Of a stretch of DNA of 64,000 nucleotides, positions 37,061-49,565 are shown piece by piece; the stretch's first letter is position 1, and the number at the start of each line of letters is the position of its first letter. Source of the DNA: Ananas comosus (lineage: Eukaryota > Streptophyta > Magnoliopsida > Poales > Bromeliaceae); the NCBI RefSeq assembly GCF_001540865.1, contig NC_033641.1, positions 248,001-312,000 of the forward strand. The letters run 5' to 3'. The position numbers and the translations under genes were made by a program. Below the pieces are notes generated by a model that ran no database searches, was not told the DNA's origin, and saw only the letters and a list, made by a program, of their open reading frames with translations.

Positions 37061-37607
37061 GTAGGATTACTGTACTCTTATTATGAGTATAGAGTTTTTC
37101 GTACCCATAAGTTATTTTCGATGATAGATTTTCTGAATGAACGATCCATACCGGTAAATATGATCTAGAAAATTTGAAACTTCTAAAATCAAATTTCATA
37201 ATTTTTTAAAATTATAATAAAGTCTATCAAGATTATATAAAATGAACGGTCAAAATCGAACGACCTCCTAAAATTAGAGAATTGAATTCTTTAATTTAAT
37301 ATCGGAGTTATTGTTCTTTATCTAGATAGTGAATAAAATTTTCTATAAAAAATTCAACCTATTTCGAGACTTTTACACTGTTAAACTAACAACTATCCCA
37401 TATCGGCTGTTAAAAGTTGTTAATTTTGAGATTTTTTTTTATCGTAAGGTAAATGATGTTAAAAAATTATAAAATTTAGTTTTTAGAAATTTTAAATGTT
37501 CTAGATAATATTTAATGATATGAATCATTGATTAAAAATTCTATCATCGAAAACAGCTTATGAGTACGAAAGCGATCATACTCATAAAAGCATCATAGCC
37601 ATACTCT
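37061..37607. mobile_element. Foldback MITE, copy c (about 547 bp)
   Basis: The left 'tactcttattatgagta' palindrome and right 'tatgagtacgaaagcg' block are inverted partners, as are 'tcgatgatagattttctga' and its right-hand counterpart. Follows (TA)n directly after copy b. Confidence 0.7.
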
Positions 37608-37692
37608 TTGTATACGCATTATGTTACTCTAAAGATAATTTATATTTTATAGGATGATTTTATATATCATTCTATATACCAAAATGTGAGAT

Positions 37693-38065
37693 TGTTGGCT
37701 CGAAGGGTCAGTACCATACCACATGGTGGTAGATTAGAATGAACCGAATCACATTTGAAATAACAGAAGGTCAAATTAGATCGAATCATGTTCGAAGTGA
37801 TGAATCACAGTCGAAATAACGAGAGGTCGAATTGGATCGAATCATGTTCAAAGCGATGAATCACAGTCGAGACCCGTAGGCGTTAAGGTCGCATTATTGA
37901 GGTGAGATGGATCCAGAAAAAAAAGATGGTTTCCATGGTTGGGAAGGTCATAGTAGCAAAAGCTATTGGAATTGATATTTTAATCTGCATACTTCAAATA
38001 AATTGATTCTATCTTTCAAACAAATCGAGCTTTTAGAATTAATGATTAGCACCAACGATCCAACA
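37693..38065 (+). mobile_element. Solo LTR of the TRIM family at 44912-45370
   Basis: Runs from TGTTGGCTCGAAGG to the end motif 'taatgattagcaccaacgat' ...CAACA and shares 'ggtcgaattgg', 'cagtcgagacccgtaggcg' and 'tcgagcttttagaattaatg' with the LTRs further along. No second LTR nearby and no clear 5-bp duplication. Confidence 0.6.
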
Positions 38066-38349
38066 AAAATTCTCTCAAATGTTGAAAAAAATTATATTTA
38101 AAAAGTGATTGTTTAAAATTATTTTCTTCGACTGCTGCAGTAAAATTGTTCCAATACTGAAGTTGAGCCTTCTGTTCTCAACTAAAGCAGTAGCTAGATT
38201 TAAATATATCAAATGAAATGCCAAACAATGCAGGTACAACCACGTACTACCAAACAGCCCCTAAAAGGTAAAAAATTAAGTCGTAACTGGATCCGCGCAA
38301 TCGGTGAAACGTAATATTATTCTTATGAAAACAAATAATATATATACTA

Positions 38350-38890
38350 GAGCTAGGCTGGTATACTATCGGTAGCACGGAGGCATTCGTGCTACCAAGT
38401 TGTTTTTAATGTTGCGGTTTTCAAATCGACGATCGGCTCCATTAGACTTGATCTACATTATTGAAAATATTTGAAAACTAAATTTCATAATTTTTCGGTA
38501 TCATTTACCTATCAAACGAATAGTCTAAAATGAACGGCTGAAAATAAAAATCTCATAAAAAATAATGATAAAAGACTTGAATTTAAGATGAGATGTGATG
38601 ATTTTACTCTAAATAGTGAAAAAAAAATCTATAAAAATTTTACCATATTTGAATTGTTTTACACTGTTAAACTCACAAACGCATCACATCTATCATTAAA
38701 ATTGTCAATTTTGAGACATTTTGATCACTAGCCAAATGATGTCGAAAAATTATGAAATTTAGTTTGCAAATATTTTTAATAGTGTAGATCAAGTCTAACG
38801 GAGCCGATCGTCGATTTGGAAGCCGCATCATTGAAAACAACTTGGTAGCACGGAGGCTTCCGTGCTACCGATAGTATACCAGCCTAGCTC
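38350..38890. mobile_element. Foldback MITE, copy d (541 bp, best preserved)
   Basis: Ends GAGCTAGGCTGGTATACTAT and its near-perfect inverse ATAGTATACCAGCCTAGCTC. Each tip contains the palindrome GGTAGCACGGAGGC..CCGTGCTACC. The inner repeat TCGACGATCGGCTCC appears inverted at the far end (GGAGCCGATCGTCGA). No ORF, hence non-autonomous. Confidence 0.9.
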
Positions 38891-39323
38891 ATGTATACTA
38901 TACTATTTATTGCACTTTCTTGGAGCATGTAAATGTCGAGGAAATGTCTAAGTTGCTAAGTTTATGTTTATCTTATAATCCTTCTCACAAGTTATGAAAA
39001 ACCAAGAGATACCAAACCAAACATAAATGCCATCAAGTAAGAAACAGAAGAGCTGCTAAAAATTCAAGTAATTAAACATCTAAAACATAAATACAAAAAC
39101 ACTTGTGATTGATAATTACCACAGTTGCAATATGCCAGAAACATGAGACAACACTTATTCCAGAGTTCAAAACCAGAATAACACTGGCTTATATATATTT
39201 AAAAATGTTTTAAAAAAGAGAGAGCCAAAGGGTTCATTATCTCAAGCATGCAAAAAGGGGTCTTAAGAAGGAAAACATATTCACCTACTCAACATAGTGA
39301 TGGTGTAGGTAGGCTAAGTAAGA
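38891..39323. other. 3' flank of the Rieske gene
   Basis: AT-rich; holds the likely 3' untranslated region of the minus-strand Rieske gene. No other feature seen. Confidence 0.5.
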
Positions 39324-41069
39324 TCAACCGACAATCAGCTTGTTCTCATCCACGAAGGTGTAGGTGGGTACCTCCAAGTTGTACGGCGCGGGGCCCTTCC
39401 GGATCCTTCCGGAAATGTCGTAGTGCGAGCCATGGCAGGGGCAGAACCAGCCTCCAAAGTCGCCCGCGTTGGGGAGCGGGATGCAGCCGAGGTGAGTGCA
39501 CACGCCGACGACGATGAGCCACTCGGGATTCTTCACCCGCTCTGCGTCCGGCTGCGGGTCCCGAAGGGACTGCAGGTCGACGGTGTTCGCGAGCTTGATG
39601 TCTTCCTCGGTGCGGCGGCGGATGAAGACGGGCTTGCCCCGCCACTTGACGGTGACGGTGGCCCCAGGCTCGATGTTGGAGAGGTCGACTTCGAGGGAGG
39701 CGAGGGCGAGCACATCCTTGGTGGCGGACATGCTCAGGACGAACTTGAGGATGAGGAGGCGGAGGAGGGAGGCGTAGACGAAGCGGCCACCGGTGAGGAC
39801 GAAGTAGGCAAAGGCGCGCTTGCTGGGATCGCCGGGAGGGTACCGCTCGTGGTTGTGCTCGTCGTAAGTGATTTTGGAACTAGGATTCTTCACAGCTGCC
39901 ACAGTTGCTGGGAGGTCGGCCAGGCCGAGGTCCCCCCCATGCCTTGGGACAAGGGTTTCAGTGGCAAAGCCTGCAGCTAATAGTCAGTATTTACAACAGA
40001 GAACTATCTCAAAAAGATGGAGAACTAAAATTGTTGCCCGATGTCATTTAAAAGAATGAACTCTTCCTATTCAGCGGAATCAATTATGATTTGAAGAGCT
40101 AAATCAGGTTAAAAAGTAAACTACGAAAAGATAAAACCAAGATTATAGGATCTCATCGCAAAACTTGACCAGCTAAAAAGTTTTTAATAGATGTGGTCAA
40201 GCAAAATCTTAGATAACCCTTTCACTTCCATATGTACATCAACTTTCCTAACTAAATGAGAACAAATGCATTTAAAAACTGCAAGCTGGCAAAAATAAGC
40301 TCTATCTTCGCAATTAGGCTTCCATGTTTGTTAAAAGTAGTTAGTTCTTCATGGATAAATATTGAGACATCAGGTCATTACCCATCTTTTTGCTGAGTTG
40401 GAAATAGCTAATAAGATTTCATTGCCGTACAACATGGGAATTTTGAATACAATAGCTTTTTATTATATGAGAGATAAAGCTATCAACAATGAGAAAGTAC
40501 AAAGAAAACAATTTTCTAAGACGAAAAATAGACCATAATATAGTACATGCCTCCAAGAGGAAATCATACAACTCCCAGAATCAAACTTTCTCGATGCGAC
40601 ATGCTAATCACCATAATCCAAAAATAAGCATGTTCTACCACAGCGTCCATGACTGTCTAGAACAGAACATTTCATATTTGTAATGAATAAATCATATTTC
40701 TAATAAACATAAAACAAGTTGTTCAAACAATAAAAGAGGAAACAGCTTCAAGCGAAACGTCGAGTTGGGAAGAATCAGGCATCCGGGCATTTTGTCTTAC
40801 ACATTGACACTTACACATTGACATATAATAATTACTATGACAATGCCCTTGGTTAGTTTGCATTGATACAAATTTTCATGCTATGCTCAAAAGCTGAGTA
40901 AGTCATCATATACTATCATATATATATATCTAATTTTGGAAGCATGGTTCCAATTGAACCATAAGATGCCACGTGGCGCACTTACATGAAAAGTTCTAAT
41001 GTACCACGTGGCGCACTTATCATAATATATATTTTTTAAACTTATCATAATATATTTTTTAGTTCACAA

Positions 41070-41100
<31 letters not shown>

Positions 41101-43823
41101 TATCATTATCATGCGCACTTATCATAAGCATAACTACACGTACCAAAAAATAACTGCACAGCAGTTTTTTTTTTCCTTAACCGTATGACAGTTATTTTTT
41201 TTTGTAAACTGCACAACAGTTATTTTTTTTTTCTTAACCAAACAACAGTTATTTTTTCCCTAAACCACACAACAGTTTTTTTTTTTTTTTAACCGCACAA
41301 CAGTTATTTTTTTTTCCCTTTTTTCTTTGATTGTGAGGTATATTCATCTTTCACAGTTAATATCTAAAACGTTACAAATTTTATCATCCATATATATGTA
41401 TTACAAGTGAATGCCATTATTTTATTAATATTATCATCCATATGTATGATAGATGGAGACAGACTTATTTTCTATCTTTATGCACCATCTTTCTACAAAA
41501 GGCAAGTTTATTCAAAATTTGAAAATAATTACGTGTAATGATTTGGTCTGTTTGTAATGTATATATTATCTTCTCTTTTTTTTTTCAGGATACATATCAC
41601 TATCTTTGGATTTCGTCATAGTATTGAAATTTTCAGAGCGCATAAATATTTGCCCCTATCCCAAGAAATACTCAATAATTACTTTTGGGAGGTATGTTTG
41701 ATATTTATATTTAAGTTTTTGATTGATTTGTTGAAAATAATTGATAAACATACATGACTAATTATTCACAATAACAAGAACTTTTTAGTTTAAAGAAATC
41801 ATAATATGAATCATGCTTCACAAGTTCTAAAAAATTACTTTCCAAATTTAGTCACTTAAAATTCTTCAAAAAATAAGTTTACAAAATTAGTCATAAAGAA
41901 TTTGAAATAAGATTAATTATATATAAATAATAATTATGTTAAATTTCTAATGGATTTGAACCTTTTTACTTCTTCATTTTAAAATCTTTTTATTTTAAAT
42001 TATTTACTTACATTCTATTAGTATATCATGATAGTATTATTTTAATTTGATTCAATAATTTTTCTAATAATAAAAGCTTAATATGAAAAAATTAATATAT
42101 ATTATATAAAAGTTGTCATAAAAAGATATTAAAAAAACTTAATATGTAAAAATTAATATTATATATTATATAAAAGATGTAATTAAAAGATAAAATTAAA
42201 ATCCGTGCATTGCACGGGTTAGTTGCTAGTTTAAACAAAAAGCAAAGCACATGTACTTTGAACTAGAGCTACAGTAAGGGAAATTAGAAAGATGAGCAAT
42301 ATTCACTAAGTTGCAACAATCCAGGATAATTATGCATTCTATTTTAACAAAAAGCAAAACACATTTCACTTTGAAGTAAAACTACAGCTAGGGGAATTTG
42401 AAAACAAGTAAAATTCACTAATTTGCAAGAACATATATATGAAATAAAGGTTATGAGTGATCATCTACAATGATCGGTCATAAATGCAATAATGTCAACT
42501 CAAGCACTAGAAGCATGTGCTCGGTTAGATCTATCTTAATAGCAGCTGTAACAACTACAAAGGAAAAAGATTTTGTGCATCCAGCATAACGTTGACAGTT
42601 GAGTCGATTGAATCAAATGATGAAACATCATATGCCGTCCATTTCATATTCTGCGGTTATTCCGAAGTTAAGATCCGGACCAAATCCATTTTATTTGGAA
42701 CGGCTCTAATGAGTGTAACTCAACATTTAGGGAGCTTCTCCACAACGTGAAACAATCTTTGCAAGTAATAATGTAAAATATTGTTTAACCGATGAAAATC
42801 AGTTTATGCCTGATGTCACACCTGTCCTTTATATTTCCTTTTTTTTCTTTTACTGTTCTCATAAGGATCTAGAATTTAATTTAAATAACGTGAAATTGAA
42901 TCAAGATGACATTTTATGCGTGAACTAAATTCATATGATAAAAACTTGAGCGTTAATGGCTCACCCAGAGGGACTTATGCGCGAAAGTTCAAGCTAATCT
43001 GATAATCGGACTTATGGGTGAGTGGAAATCAACTTACATAAATCAAGCTGCAAGGTATTGAATCCACAGGGGCTTCATATGAAAACATGGAAAATGTTGG
43101 GAAAATTAGAAAACAAACCCAACCATATGAAGGAGCGGGTTTGCGCTTATGTCCAATTAGGGTAAATTTAGGATTTTGGATTTCTCTCTATTCAATTAGA
43201 TTATGCTTTGGTAGGGATTAACACAGTAAATGAGATGAAGGAAAATGAAAGATGTAAGTGACACAGCACATATGCCATCAACTACAACAACAAACCATTT
43301 CTGAACGAAGATGAACAAAAGCATGGGCAAATTTACCAATACTATGCGTGAGCACATATTTACCATTTCTCAGCAACGGATTAGAGATTCTTATTCAAAT
43401 TACTGGAACAAAGTGGCATATTACGCGGTTCGTGAACTACATGCATAAATTAATCATAAAGAGAAGCATAAAAAAGCATCAATAGCTACAATCAGAACAA
43501 AAGCACAACGAATTGGGCATAAATTAATCAAATTTGATGCACAAAAGCAGCGAATCAACCAATCCCTAGAAAATCCCGATACGAGCAGGATCCAAATCGA
43601 AAGAAAGAGATGAAAAGATGAAGCCCTAACCTCTCGGAGCACCAAGCAGCCCGGATCGGAAGGCGATGAGGGGATTCGAGAGGTCGCGCGAGCTCGAATC
43701 GTCCACGGAGAAAGGGGGCGGGTCGGAAGCGTTGATGGGGTTGCGGGAGACGAGGACGGAGGAGGCGGTGCTCGGGCGCCATGCGAGGGCGGAGGCGAGC
43801 CTTCTCCCTGCGACCCTCAACAT
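39324..43823 (-). CDS. Mitochondrial Rieske iron-sulfur protein (complex III), 2 exons
   Basis: Exon 1 43823-43631 and exon 2 39970-39324 join in phase 1 (G|GC) to 279 residues. The N-terminus [17 protein letters not shown] is the usual basic, Ser/Ala-rich mitochondrial presequence. [17 protein letters not shown] and [16 protein letters not shown] follow, then one membrane span (about 118-144), and the Rieske fold with box 1 CTHLGC (222-227) and box 2 CPCHGSHYD (241-249). These supply two Cys and two His to the 2Fe-2S cluster plus the disulfide cysteines. It moves electrons from ubiquinol to cytochrome c1 in the inner membrane. All ligands are intact. The single intron is 3.66 kb and carries a Helitron end and minisatellite. 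The start at 43823 is the ATG that gives the family N-terminus. Confidence 0.96.
40919..42229 (+). mobile_element. Helitron-like element in the Rieske intron (3' end clear, 5' end approximate)
   Basis: The 3' end shows a hairpin, CCGTGCA-T-TGCACGG (42203-42217), 12 bases before a terminal CTAG (42226-42229) followed by T, the classic Helitron end. The 5' end should be a TC; TCTAATTTTGG near 40929 is a candidate only. The interior is AT-rich, non-coding, with two copies of CACGTGGCGCACTTA and a T-rich minisatellite. Confidence 0.65.
41152..41325. repeat. Minisatellite, about six units of 27-32 bp
   Basis: Units follow the pattern aac-cgcacaacagttatttttt with T runs of changing length; the last units are the most alike. 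Lies inside the Helitron-like element. Confidence 0.85.
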
Positions 43824-44911
43824 CGTCGTCCACCTCTTCTTCCCCCTCTTCCTCTTCTTCTTCTTCTTCTTCTTCGAGGAGAGCAATGGCGAGGGGGGAT
43901 CCGATTTCTAGGGTTTCGATCGAGATCGAGGTGGGGAGAGAGAGAGAGAGGAGAGAGAGAGCGAGGGGGTAATGCGACGGAAAATGGGGCACAAAATTGG
44001 TGGGGACATCCCGCAACGAGGGAGATATCCCATCACCCGTCGATCACTCGGCGGGCGCGAATTTTAAAGCTTGATGAACGGCCGATGGAGTGGTCTCACG
44101 CTGAGGCAAATCCCCACCAAATATTTTGGGGAAAAGGCGGTGGGGTGGAGTTGTTAATGGGCCGATCCACGTCACAATTGGGCTTATATTTAAGATGTAG
44201 GAGACATTCAAACAAACAGGCCCAATAAGATTTTCTTTTTTTTTTTTTAATATATATTTGAAACATTGTGAACTGGAAAAAAAAAAAAGAAAAAAGAAAA
44301 AAAAAATTTAGGCTATGTTTGGAATTGCAAGAAGAATACATTGTGTATCGTGAAAAAGTGCAATGTAAAAATATTTCGTTTGCTTCTGTTAAAGATATCA
44401 CATTGTGTAAATCTCGTTGATTTAATTACGTTATAATTTTTACAATCTCAGCGAACAAACGGAGGAGCATATCTCTCTACATAATCTTAAAAAACTAATT
44501 ACTTTTTCAGTCCAAATTCTACACTCGTCTACTTCCACCCGCTGAAAATGAGCAATTATGCAAAGCCAAGATGGGCCGAGTCGGGCCTCGGATGATGCAC
44601 ATCTAGTTGTTGATTTCTCAGGCTTTGGACTCACTCGGGCCGGATTGAGGCCGAATTCGACCCGACTCTACTAACACCTAGAAACTTCTTTCTCTCTCTT
44701 ACTGTATAATAAAATTGTTATCTTTCTCCACAAGCTCAGATGTGTGTTAACACATTAGATAGATCTCAGACGCGGACTTGAATTTCAATGAAAGAAAAAG
44801 AAAAACACTAAATAAGGCAAGTAATTGTGAAAGCTTTTTCCTATAGCAGATTCAGACGTTTCGAGAGATGAGTTCGTAGCTTCTGCTGTTTCATTCTAAT
44901 AATACTATTTT
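43824..44911. other. Rieske promoter/leader and intergenic stretch
   Basis: 43840-43970 is a GC- and GA-rich leader ((TTC)n near 43848-43875, (GA)n near 43936-43962 on the plus strand). Beyond 44100 the sequence is AT-rich with poly-A/T runs; no gene seen. Confidence 0.5.
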
Positions 44912-45370
44912 TGTTGGCTTAAATAGACCAATATTCTGCCATGTGGCAGGAGGTCATATTGGGCTGAATCATGTTTGAAATGGTGTGAGGCTAGGTGGGC
45001 CTAGTCATGTTCGAAGTGGCGCGAGGCTGATTGGGCCGAGTCACAATCAAGACCCATGAGCACTGTTTCTGTACACTTTAAGTGAATTGGTTGCGTATTT
45101 CTAACAACTCGAGCTTTTGGAATTAATGGTTAGCGCCAATGATACACAAGTGATATCAAAACAAGAGGTCATGGGTTCGATTTCCGCATGCTACGAATGT
45201 GTCCAGATGCTAGAGGGGAGATTGTGCATACTACCATATGGCGGGAGGTCATGTTGGGCCGATTGGGTCGAAACCCATGGGCGCTGTATCTATACGCTTT
45301 AAGTGAAGTAGTTTCGTATTTCTAACAGCTTGAATTTTTGAGATTAATGATTAGCGTCAACGATCGGACA
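44912..45370 (+). mobile_element. TRIM retrotransposon of a third family (459 bp)
   Basis: The left LTR (44912-45148) and shorter right LTR (45223-45370) share 'ggaggtcat.ttgggc', 'acccatg.gc.ctgt.tct', 'cgtatttctaaca' and 'attaatg.ttagcg'. Straight after the left LTR comes TGATATCAAAAC (45151-45162), which is the initiator-Met primer site TGGTATCAGAGC with three G-to-A changes. TAGAGGGGAGAT (45211-45222) is the purine tract before the right LTR. The internal part is about 75 bp and codes for nothing. No clean target duplication. Confidence 0.72.
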
Positions 45371-45825
45371 GTTATGACTTATGATTTCATACTATGATTG
45401 AAAATTAAAATTTTTTATCTCTCAAAAAAGAAAAATTAAAATTTTTTATTTATCAAATGCTCGCACGATTTATTTAATGAATCAAATGGAATCATTTGTC
45501 ACTTATGCAACTTTCGAAAATGTGGAGCATGAGATAATGGGAGTGGTACACTGCTATATCACTGTATAGATGAGGAAGCACTATCCACATTTGTGATCAC
45601 ATTTTTGTTGTGGTGTGAAGTACCAAATATATAATTGGAATTCTCTCTCCTCTCTCTCTCAAAATAAAAATAAAAAATAAAAAATAAAAAATAAAAAAAT
45701 AAAAAATAAAAAAGTGATAGGTTCAAAGGATTTGAACACTTTTTCATACTTTTTCAGTTGAGTCGACGGTGCCTAACACTGACACATTCTCATATGCCAT
45801 GCTTCTCTCTTCATGTGTGTACTAT

Positions 45826-45846
45826 AATAATAATAAAATAATAATA

Positions 45847-45887
<41 letters not shown>
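45826..45887. repeat. (AAT)n microsatellite, interrupted
   Basis: Uninterrupted for about 11 units after an imperfect start. Confidence 0.95.
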
Positions 45888-45956
45888 GGATTAATGGGTA
45901 GTCATTATTCAATAAATTTTTACTAGAGTTTGTGGAATGATTTATTTGGACTTTTT

Positions 45957-46660
45957 TGTCGAGCAAATTTACTAATTAAACAGCTGTACGTACCGGTGAC
46001 AAATCTTAGAAACTAACTTTTTTTTGTTTTTATGAATAAAAATAAAGTATAAGAATTGAAGAATACAAAGTATATAGGAAAAACTTCAAAAACCACCCCT
46101 GTAATTTTATACTTTTTTATTTTAGTACTTATAATTTAAAGTGTATCAAGTTAGTACCATGTGGTTTCCACTTTACACTTCAGTACCCTGTGATTTAAAG
46201 TGTATCAAATTAGTATCATGTGGTTTTATTTTTGTATCAAGTTAGTACCCTGTGATTTTTAAACCATAGGGTACTAAAGTGATAAAGTGTGAAACCACAG
46301 GGTACTAACTTGATACACTTTAAACCACAGGGCACTAAAATGAAAAAGTGCAAAACCACAGAATACTAACTTGATACACTTTAAATCATATGGTACTGAA
46401 GTGAGAAAAAGTTAAACCACAAGGGGGAATTTGAAGTTTTCCCAAAAATATATGTGAGAAGATATATTTAATGTGCTTTTAGGCCTCTTTTGTCGAGCAA
46501 ATTTACTAATTAACAGCTGTACATGCTGGTGACATATCTTACAAATTTATTTTTTTTTGTTTTTATGAATAAAAATAAAGTATAAAAATTGAAGAATACA
46601 AAGAATACAAAGAATATACTTGAAAAGATATATTTAATGTGCTCTTAGGCTCCATGATAT
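45957..46660. repeat. ~165-bp tandem duplication, first unit split by a MITE
   Basis: The unit starts gtcgagcaaatttactaatt and ends near 'gatatatttaatgtgc'. Unit 1 covers 45957-46076 plus 46444-46486, interrupted by the element at 46077-46443. Unit 2 covers about 46492-46655 without it. Confidence 0.8.
46077..46443. mobile_element. Inverted-repeat MITE (367 bp) with its empty site next door
   Basis: Ends GGAAAAACTTCAAA and the inverse TTTGAAGTTTTCCC. The arms repeat 'aaagtgtatcaagttagtac' and its inverse (gatacactttaaacca), so almost the whole element can fold. It sits after TATA and is followed by ATATA; the neighbouring unit at about 46605 shows the unoccupied site. Confidence 0.8.
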
Positions 46661-47162
46661 TTTCATTAGTAAGTTCGCTTGCAGTGAAAGCTGAGTTAAT
46701 GAACTATTTGATAATATTTAAGAGATCTAATTGTCAAAATTAAAAGTTTATAAATTTATTTATAGAATCTCCAGAGTTCAGAAAATATCCTCACATTTTT
46801 CTTAAATAAGAATAATAAAAACAACAGTTAAAAACATGGACAAAGGGGGAAAAAAAAAAAAGGACAAATTCAACCCCTAATCCAATTAACATTTTGAAAA
46901 TTCAAACAGGAGCAATCCACTTTGTTTTTATCTTTAGTAAGATGCTCTGATTCATGTGACAGTACTGATTGGTTGGCACGTCGATACAACAATATTTTGC
47001 AGGCCTGTTTGGCTTGACTTCTGTAGTTGATACGAATCATAGAAGATAGGCCAAAGGAAAATGTTTGGCTCGACAGTCGACATAGAGCATTGCTGTGCAG
47101 TGGGCTAGCCTGTTACACAGTAGGGCCAAATTAACAGTTCTTATTTGCTAGATCTATATATT
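46661..47162. other. Intergenic stretch, no gene seen
   Basis: AT-rich with an A run near 46848-46861; part of it (46995-47130) is less AT-rich but shows no ORF or repeat partner in the window. Confidence 0.5.
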
Positions 47163-47712
47163 TAGAGAGAGAGAGAGAGAGAGAGATAGGCTCTTGTGCT
47201 TTCGAAAGTATGAAAGGCCTCTGTATTTATAAGTCATTTTTTATGATAGGACATTCGGTTCGGCGATCGATTTCGTTAGACATTCGGTTAGGCTATTGGA
47301 ACTATCCAGAAACCAAATTTCATAGTTTTTACTTCATTTATCTAGTGAACGATCAAATAGTTTCAAAATGAACAGCTGAAAATAAAAATCTCATAAAAAA
47401 TAGTAATAAAAGACTCAAATTTCAAATTAGAAGTATTGATCTTACTAATTGATGTTAATTAAATAGAATTTTTTATTAAAGTTTCATGTAATTTAATTTT
47501 TTCTACACCGTTGAACTGAAAAACATGCTATATCGACCGTTAAAATAGTCATTTTTGACACCTTTTAATCACTTAATAAATGATGTCGAAAAATTATGAA
47601 ATTTGATTTTTAAATAGTTTCAATAACGTAGATTATGTTTAACGAACCCGATTATCGAATCAGATGCCCTATTATCGAAAATAACTTATAAGTACGGAGA
47701 CCTTCATATTTA
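47163..47712. mobile_element. Foldback MITE, copy e (about 550 bp)
   Basis: Starts in a (GA)n tract followed by aggctcttgtgctttcgaa and ends in the worn inverse before (TA)n. Subterminal 'ggttcggcgatcgatttcgt' pairs with the right-hand 'aacgaacccgattatcgaat'. Confidence 0.75.
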
Positions 47713-48365
47713 TATATATATTACGAGCTATTTTACTCAAGCTTTTGAGTTTGGAATCTTCAGAAAGATGGAGATGGGGTAGGCCCCATGCAAACTTGAA
47801 TTTCACATCAGATAAAAACATGCATGCATTATATATATTGCTTTTGTTTTTTTAGGAGATTATATATATTGCATACTTAGGACTGAGAAAATGAAACTAA
47901 GGCAAAAGTTCATGAAAATAACACAAACTTTGGATCATTCGATAACCATCATTCAACTTTTAAAAATTCTGATTCTGTTACCTAACTTTTTAACTCTTAT
48001 TAGGTTTCAGCATCGTGCGAAATTATTGTTCGCACTATTTCATTCTCAATAAGTAGAAAAAAATGATAGTAGATAATGTTGCTTCAAATTGGATAAAATT
48101 TTCTAATTTAATTAAATAAGATCACTCACTTGCAAAACATACACTGTTAAGTGGATGTGAAACACTATTTTTGGTACAAATTGATCAGCCTCTGATAAGG
48201 ACTAGCTAGTACAATAATCAATTCCCACCTCTTTATATGTAGCCACCAATTATTTTACCACAGTAATTAATAAATATATTTAATTCCAAAGTTAAATATA
48301 GATTAAATCTTAATTAATTAATTAATTAATTAATATATATATAAGGAATTTGCCATATTATAACA

Positions 48366-48368
<3 letters not shown>

Positions 48369-48414
<46 letters not shown>
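48369..48414. repeat. (AT)n microsatellite
   Basis: About 23 AT units; like most of the long TA tracts here it lies in MITE-rich sequence. Confidence 0.95.
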
Positions 48415-48417
<3 letters not shown>

Positions 48418-48614
48418 ATCAAACAATATCATATCCTACGGATAAGAGGGTCAATAAGCCTTATATATGTAGAGTTTTGTTCAAACAAAAACTCTAATTT
48501 AATAACTATTTATTATTATTTATTTATTTCCAAAACAAATAACTTAAATGCCGTGTCATAGACCACGTACGAGTTAGTATGTAGGATGTGTAAACGTGTC
48601 ATGTGACAAGAGGG

Positions 48615-48644
<30 letters not shown>

Positions 48645-48664
<20 letters not shown>

Positions 48665-48915
48665 TTGGATTGAGCTACTATTAGTAGCAAAATCTCAATA
48701 TTACTACCAGTTTTTTAGCCTTTGGATCAACTCTTTTCGTTATTTCTAACCATTGGATTAAATACTATAACCCAGTGGGGACCACTCAACCCTAGGGGAA
48801 CCACTCAACTCTAACCGACTAATATCATCCCGACCTTACAATTTTTCATCTAAGGGTTAAAAACTTGATAGCAAAAAGAACGTTTTACATTAATAGTTCC
48901 AGCTAATTATCTATT
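48645..48915. mobile_element. Short foldback MITE, copy f (about 250 bp), same type as copy m
   Basis: After (TA)n(GA)n: 'gttggattgagctactatta', then 'taccagttttttagcctttg' whose inverse (aagggttaaaaacttgatag) closes the element. Interior 'cactcaaccctagggg'. Nearly the same element lies at 54380-54624. Confidence 0.8.
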
Positions 48916-48980
48916 ATAATATATATATATTTATATAATATAATATTATATATATATATATATATAATAAATAATATATA

Positions 48981-49515
48981 GGGTAGGCTGTATACTATCA
49001 GTAGCACGGAGGCTTCCGTGCTACCAAGTTGTTTTCAATGATACGGCTTCCAAATCGACGATCGGCTCTGTTAGACTTGATCTATACTATTACAAGTATT
49101 TGGAAACTAAATTTTATAATTTTTCGAAATCATTTGGTTAGTGATCAAAATGTTTCAAAATTGATAATTTTAATGGTAGATGTGATGCGCTTGTGAATTT
49201 AACGGTGTAAACAATCCAAAAATGATAAAATTTTTATAGAGATTTTTTTTTACTATTTAGTATAAGATCAGTACCTTGGATCTTAAATTAAAGTCTTTTA
49301 TCATTATTTTTTATGAAATTTTTATTTTCAGCCATTTATTTTTAGACTACTCGTTTGATAGATTAATGATGCCGAAAAATTATAAATTTAGCTTCCAAAT
49401 ACTTTCAATAGTGTAGATTAAGTCTAACGGAGCCGATCGTCGATTTAGAAGCCGCATCATTGAAAACAACTTGGTAGCATGGAAGCCTCCGTGCTACTGA
49501 TAGTATATCAGCCTA

Positions 49516-49519
<4 letters not shown>
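48981..49519. mobile_element. Foldback MITE, copy g (539 bp), same subfamily as d
   Basis: Palindrome GTAGCACGGAGGCTTCCG at the left and its counterpart near 49470-49500. The inner block TCGACGATCGGCTCTGTT matches copy d. The right tip runs straight into (CT)n(AT)n. Confidence 0.88.

Positions 49520-49565
<46 letters not shown>

Noticed and set aside
39423..39980. 185-codon plus-strand ORF opposite the Rieske exon
   Set aside because: Antisense shadow of a conserved, fully identified protein; GC bias keeps it open.
41152..41325. CRISPR-like array of short repeats
   Set aside because: Units are contiguous T-rich minisatellite repeats without unique spacers, in a plant intron.
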